Below are positions 58,701 through 64,000 of a DNA stretch of 64,000 nt, one piece after another. The position numbers and the translations under genes were made by a program. This DNA comes from Symbiodinium natans (lineage: Eukaryota; Sar; Dinophyceae; Suessiales; Symbiodiniaceae): contig CAJNDS010002573.1 in NCBI GenBank assembly GCA_905221605.1, forward strand, positions 1 through 64,000. Reading direction: 5' to 3'. A model generated the notes under the pieces. It had not been told where the DNA came from, ran no database searches, and was given only the letters and a program-made list of their open reading frames with translations. Each line of letters opens with the position of its first letter. Within the stretch, counting starts at the first letter, position 1.

Positions 58701-61700
58701 TTTCCGTTTCCCGCCAAGGCTGACTTGCGAGATATCACCGTTGCCAGATTATCGTCGACCTCGGCCACCGGCTGTTGGCATCCTACTTGCATGTAGTATC
58801 GAGAAACACCAAAGAACTGGTGCGCGAACACAAGAACATGGCAGAAGCATTTCACAGCAGAGGCAAAGCAGCAAGGCGGAGCAAGAGCTGATTCCAGTAC
58901 AATACTTGACATGCACAGCTTCTTTTGATCTTCTTGCTTCCTTGCTACTCCACGGCTTCGAGTTCGTGATGCTTCACCTTTATCACCTTTCACACAGGTT
59001 CAGAAGTGCCGGTGCAAGCTTCAGCAAAGGTTCAGCAAAGGTTTAGGAAACGTTCTCGAGCCTGGGCTTCGACCATCTGGGCTGACTGGGCTGCGAGAAG
59101 TGGAATTACCATCGTTCCTTGGCGACTTTAATGACTTCAGTGACTTCTGGACGTCGAGGTCGTTTGGCGATTCCGGTTCCGGCGCATCATCGCTAGGAAC
59201 CTGAGTCAACACATGCCATGAACCTCAATGGAATACATGTGCGACATGGGCCCGTCGCCCCAATCATGACTGATCTATCATCTCCTATGGTGCGGGATGA
59301 AAGTAATCCCGAAGAGAAGGGACCTGGATGCTATGTGCCCTGAGCTCGCTGCAATCTGCACACTCAGCCGCTTGCCTAAGACAGCTCTGGCAGTGCACGG
59401 TCAAGCAGTCCATGCATATATGAGCAACACGTTTCAGAAAGCCATCAGACAAGCGTCGGCCGCTCATGGATCCATCCGACTTCTTAACAGCGGCATGGGC
59501 AGGCCCTGGCACCTAAGACCTCCATTGCTATCGCCGCTGGCTGGATTGGGCAATCGTGCTGCCCATGCGTGCATTCCCATGGCAAACACACACACACACA
59601 CACGTTCACGTTCGGCCACAGCATTTCACAACTGTATGGAATCTGCCTGCTATTGGTAGCGTGCTTGCTGGATGGGCCTTTTCACAACATGCTTTGCTGC
59701 TTTGCTCACGTCGCCTGGCTCACTCACGGCCGCCTCGCCGGCGGCCTGGAAGAGACATCATCACGCTGCCCTACATTGGCCCTACATCCCACTCGTCACA
59801 GGCACATTATGGCACGGTTCGGGCCTCCTTTGGCAGAGCTTCCAGACGCACGTCCTCAAAAGGCACTCTCTCCACTCTCCGCATCCTCTGAAGACGCACT
59901 TGGCACCGATCCTTGGCCCTTCTGTGTGCTGCGTGGTAGCTTTGCAGCAGCCCACGGGTCCAAGCCTGTACAAAGTGCCAAGATTCACATTCTTGAGTGC
60001 TTCGCAAATATACGTTGCACCTGCAACCCACGGATCCTCTTCTTGCTTGTGATGGAATGTCAAATTCCTGAGAATGGCGAGCGTCAGTCTTTGATCCGAC
60101 TCTAAGCTTTCTAAGACTTCCAAGGAAAACTTAGAATGAGACTTGGATGGCTTCTCTTCCTCACACGGTTTCGACTCCGCAGCAGTCGACCGCACCTCAA
60201 TACTTGTCGCGATACATTGTTCTCAGGATCTGCAGAAGATCACGTTCAACATCGTTGAGTGCTGTTTCCTGCCGACAATGCAGAAGTTCAAGACCAGTTC
60301 AGCATTTCTGCGACGGTTTGTTGGGAGCGTTTCAAGTCTAGATTGTCGGTGTGCAAGAAATTCACGCCTTCTGAATGACTTCGTACCTAAGACTTGCACA
60401 GCCCTTGGATCACGTTAGCAATTCAATTCGTAGTCCCTGTGTGTCGGTCGACGTTGCAACTTTCGACCCGCTCGGCAGGCCAGGCGTGTTCAAGAGGTCC
60501 CTGCTGAAATCCCCTCGATTGCGCTCACGACCCAGACACAAGAAACAGAACCCCACGGGGGCATTTAGTGCCTTTAGCTCTGAGTGCCTTATGAGAGCAC
60601 ATTTGGCAGGCAGTGTTGTCAAGTGGGCACAGTGCCGTGCAGTGCAACTCGAGCCCCTGGGCACGCCCAGAGAAAAGAACTACGTCGGTAGTCAAGCTTC
60701 CACAGCAATTCTGTCTCGATGCTAATTGCGTTTGCGGTGACGTGGCGGCATGCGAATGCTAGGTTCTACTCTTTCGGAGGCCTTCTTCTTCAAGCGGCGT
60801 CCAGTTTTCAGAACTCGATGCAACTTGGTGTAGGTGCTTATGCTTGTTTGCAGGCCCGGCACGTGCGGCATATCCCTCAGCGCCCCCCCCCCCCCCCTCG
60901 GCCCAAACTCTGTACGTGTCTGCCGACTACAGAAACAAGGAGCGGAGGGGCTAAATCGAGGGCAGGTGTCAACACGATTCAACACGTGACACCGGTCTGA
61001 GCCTGCCGATGCAGTGACGAAACATGATGAGGCATGACGGAACACTGACGGAACAGAGGTCTCGCTTGAGTTGCAAGTGCCTTGCTGCCGAGGGCGACTC
61101 GAGGGCGGCACCAGAATCCTGATTTGAGGTTGAGCCGGCAGAGTGGCATGCGAACTGTGGCCTGCCCGGACAGAGCACCGACAGCTGAAGAGTCTTTGCA
61201 GTGCAGCACTGGCAACACGCGAGTCAAGCACGATACAGGATGCAAGTGCCAAGCCTGGCATATCTTGAACAAGACCTTCCTGGCATAATCTGCAGCTTTC
61301 AAGCACTTGTTCTGCGCGGGAAATTCAATGAAATGAGTGTCCTGAGATGCGCGATGATGGCTACATCTTCGACCTGAGACACTTGCCATGCATCGAGAGG
61401 CATGCAGAAGACCTGTTGAGGCCCCTTTCGCCAGCACTTCTGGACACTGCCACACGGCCATTTTGCTCGCGGTTGAAACGCTCTTACGGATGATGTCCTA
61501 CCGTCCTACCCTGTGCCATCGAGAAACAAGGCATTCTTTACAAAAATGCACATGGCTTGCCCGCCCTCGCCACCGACGGATTCTGTCCAGTCAGCCCATC
61601 CTATCGCCGCTGCAGTCGCAGATTCGATCCGAAGTAAGATGCAAGGAGCACGAAGACCGAAAAGGCCAACAGCAGTCTTGGCAGATTGGGCTTTGGTGGT

Positions 61701-61924
61701 TCGCGATCTTGTGCTTGTACTTGTTGGCTTCTGGCTTCCTGCCGTGCACTGCCAGGAATGATTTTTGTCACTTTTTTTGTGTCTATTGTGATCTATCTAC
61801 TGTCCGATATCTACCCCATCATTGCTAGTCAAGCAGGTCTACGCACTATAACAAGGGCAGTCAGGCGCTCAACAGTGAATTCTCAGGGGCATCCTCTTCC
61901 AACACTACAGAAGTGAGTTTTTGT
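55721..61924. other. No gene recognised over ~6 kb
   Basis: Contains TATTTCCTC words just after the tail (55749-55794), a G-run (55925-55937), telomere-like GGGTTTTGGG/CAGGGTTT words near 56145-56165, GGTTCCGGGTTCCGG repeats at 58050-58125, (CA)n at 59587-59602 and a C-run at 60886-60898. On the minus strand 59300-59440 reads a Cys-rich stretch (CMDCLTVHCQSCLRQAAECA) that could bind zinc but has no recognisable family. About 61290-61340 minus reads a helical EFPAQNKCLKAADYARKVLF, possibly an exon. None of these is secure. Confidence 0.35.
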
Positions 61925-62560
61925 TCAACTCTCTGCCAGAGGCCGCGCCTTGTCCGCTTGTGTAGTCTTCCCCGCCGGATTCGTCGGCCCGGTCGCTTCT
62001 CCTGAGGCGGCGGGGCAAAGAGTGGAAGCATCGGGGCAAAGGGAGAAGAGCCCATCCCCACCGCGCTTCTGCTCATCGCAGAACTCTGGGAAAAGGTCGC
62101 GGAATTCTGGCCGAGCAGTGTTGAAACCGAACGATGCCCGAGCGTATTCCCGACGCTTCGCTTCTGATGTGTGCATGCCGCCAGTTGTGCGTGGCTCACT
62201 CGGGTCCAGCATGAACGAGACCAAGCCCACAAGAATTGATTCAATTCGCCATGACGGATTCCAGCTCTCTGGATGAAAATCTGACATGCTCAAACACAAT
62301 CTCGTATTGATATCAAATCTGCCCGATGGTGTGAGCATGTAGATGGCCGGCGGCTTGAGGGGATACTCTCGCGGAAAAACAAGCTTCCCTTCATACACAC
62401 CTCCACGATATGGTGTCTCAACCGGCAGATCATGCAAGACAAAGTTCCACACTAAGATGTTCGTCTCCGATGGTCTGGCCACGATATGTGGGATTTTCGG
62501 GGATTGCTGGATTATGGCATACTCGCGCCGAAGCCGCGTCAGTGCCGCCTTTTCAACCAT
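61925..62560 (-). CDS. Ubiquitin-conjugating enzyme E2, Ubc6/UBE2J type
   Basis: ATG at 62560 in good context; 211 codons, one exon. The UBC fold is complete: LTRLRREYAIIQ helix, ETNILVWNFVLHDL, the YRGGVYEGKLVFPREYPLKP segment with the PxxYP-type turn, LTPSGRFDINTRLCLSMSDF with catalytic Cys 89, HPESWNPSWRIESILVGLVS, then a C-terminal helix ending FPEFCDEQ. TPSGRF-x3-TRLCLS-x-SDFHPxxWNP is diagnostic of the Ubc6/UBE2J subfamily, the ER-associated degradation E2s. Those enzymes carry a C-terminal membrane anchor. Here the tail after residue 165 is polar (Ser/Ala/Pro/Thr) and stops without an anchor. The anchor may lie on a later exon (another frame just downstream reads KLTSVVLEEDAPENSLL), or this is a soluble or retrocopied version. 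Confidence 0.92.
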   Translation of the reverse strand: MVEKAALTRLRREYAIIQQSPKIPHIVARPSETNILVWNFVLHDLPVETPYRGGVYEGKLVFPREYPLKPPAIYMLTPSGRFDINTRLCLSMSDFHPESWNPSWRIESILVGLVSFMLDPSEPRTTGGMHTSEAKRREYARASFGFNTARPEFRDLFPEFCDEQKRGGDGLFSLCPDASTLCPAASGEATGPTNPAGKTTQADKARPLAES

Positions 62561-64000
62561 GGCTCAGGGTTTTGCGGACTCGGCACAGGGCAGTTACGAA
62601 GGCACTTAAGAGTGAGGACATGTGAGGACCACCTGCAGTGTTGTGTGTGTGAACCTGTCCGAAGAATCTATCATAGCATAGCAAACGTAGCGACCTGGCT
62701 TCTGTGGAGTGAGGAGCACACACGCACAAACACATGCTATTAAAGCCGACAGGGCGCGATATGATCCAACGACACTGAACCAATGCCGTATAATGCCGTC
62801 ACCAGAGATGATTTGTGCCACAGCTGCCCTATAGGCCCTATCGTTCTGAGCACCTAGCTTCTCCTGTCACGCGGACCTTCCAGCCAAACTCGTTACTTGG
62901 AGACTGCAGAGTTCTGCAGCAGCCGTGACTTCATTCGCGGCCTGCCAGCTCTTGCTGACGGAAATATGCCTCGCCGTGAGGGGCATGACAATAACAGCTC
63001 TATGGCTCTACGTTGTTCGTTGTGCCCCGTTTTTGTGCAGACTGGTCTGGTGGGAAGTGCCATCCGCCGACATTCGCTAAGCTTGACTTCATCTGATTCC
63101 AGAGATGGAGCACAGCCCCAATCCCCCAAACTTATTCCCAAATTTAGAGGCGTTTGGCAGCTTAGGACCTTTGTGGCAGCTTTTTCGGGTGATTTGCACG
63201 CATGGTGTGGACATGTTGCTGGTGGCACTCGAGATCGGCAGCCTCCTCCTCCTCCGCATCAAGTCCTTCCTGAGGTGCTGCCAGTTCCCGCAGCCAACAA
63301 GAAACATTGATTTCAGAATATTTCACAGTCATGGCGTCTTGATCTGTATCGGATGTGTCAGACTTGACTTAGGCCGCAGCTTGCAGGTCCTCTGGCAATG
63401 CCCCGCCTCAAAAGTGGTTCCAAAGCTTCTCCTACAATCTTGGAACCGAGGGGGCTGCCAAGCTTGCAGAATGGGATGCGTGCTGGAAGTCGCAGTGCTG
63501 ACATCGCTGCTGCCGCAGAAGATGGCTCGCCCCTCAGGCACTGAGACTGAACCAACCCTATCACACCTCCGACTAATGTGCCAAGCCTGCAAGGCTGGCT
63601 GCTGCAAGGCTGCCAACTAGGCAGTCTGGGCTTCTGCAGATTCTTGCCTAATTTCCCTCGCGCAGACTCACTGCCCGTCAAACCCCCCACTAGGGGCACC
63701 CCAACATGTCGCATTCACAACATTGTGTGATCGTCCTGGCTGCATCATTTCCTCGAATGTTGCGACCCAACTTCTGTTCAACCGTGAACCTTGTGATATC
63801 AGACTGTGCTCTAATTCTGGAGAAGGGAATGGGGACTGTCAAAGGACAACGTAGAGCCAGCATGAGCCAGCCAAAGCGACAGACGAGGTGGCCAACATTC
63901 ACAATGTCCTCCTATCAAAAACACTGGGATCGGGGCACACCTTACTCAAATTCGTGAACTTGGTGCCAAACTGAGAAGTCTACTTCATTTGCTTGTGTTT
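62561..64000. other. No gene recognised
   Basis: Presumed 5' flank of the E2 gene, then sequence with overlapping frames on both strands (about 63105-63620 the longest). No domain, signal peptide or repeat that I can support. Confidence 0.35.

Noticed and set aside
60722-61461. Minus-strand frames of 194 and 160 codons downstream of the E2 gene
   Set aside because: No E2 tail or membrane anchor is present and composition is patternless; a short helical stretch near 61300 is not enough.
1-64000. CRISPR arrays, bacterial operons, riboswitches
   Set aside because: No regular spacer-repeat structure, Shine-Dalgarno pattern or prokaryotic gene packing; the packed 43-53 kb block is explained by a retroelement.

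Overview
The window begins at a chromosome end: about 97 bases of (CCCTAAA)n, read as C-strand telomere, followed by two copies of a ~560-bp subtelomeric repeat. I read the source as the nuclear genome of a dinoflagellate (moderate confidence). The telomere is of the TTTAGGG type, genes are sparse, at least one gene is broken into very short exons, and there is much microsatellite DNA. The LINE and Ty1/copia-like remains resemble families I associate with dinoflagellates, and a few tracts resemble the dinoflagellate spliced leader. No organism name can be proved from the sequence alone.

Layout. 0-7 kb: telomere, subtelomeric repeats, a ~125-bp tandem repeat with G/C homopolymer arms, and a decayed copia-like element. 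8-17.3 kb: minus-strand host genes, namely a candidate multi-exon membrane protein, a second membrane-protein exon, and one clear gene, a single-exon histidine acid phosphatase. 17-31 kb: mostly non-coding, with simple repeats, a dispersed repeat family and weak membrane-protein-like exons. 32.1-33.7 kb: a 5'-truncated, G+C-rich LINE end carrying a CCHC knuckle and a probable restriction-like endonuclease, with a short motif repeated through its 3' side. 34-42.2 kb: minus-strand exons of a calpain-type cysteine protease, an RCC1-repeat exon and large minisatellites. 43.5-55.7 kb: the main discovery. 61.9-62.6 kb: an intronless Ubc6/UBE2J-type ubiquitin-conjugating enzyme.

The main discovery is an ~11-kb, all-plus-strand, intron-free, tightly packed array bracketed by TTG microsatellites. 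It encodes, in order: an AP-endonuclease plus reverse transcriptase with C-terminal C2H2 fingers (LINE); a ubiquitin-specific-protease-like protein whose ATG overlaps the RT stop as ATGA; a basic/NLS protein; a small coiled-coil protein; a protein with two ADP-ribosyltransferase-type folds (one PARP-like, one a clear Tpt1/KptA RNA 2'-phosphotransferase); and an unrecognised 184-residue protein. A palindrome, GGAGG-NNN-CCTCC (often GGAGGCTTCCTCC), occurs at eight loci, as single or tandem double hairpins, and only in the part downstream of the RT. I interpret the unit as a polycistronic non-LTR retroelement (or an element plus cargo) that carries ubiquitin-editing and ADP-ribose/RNA-end chemistry. 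Whether all cistrons move together is inference.
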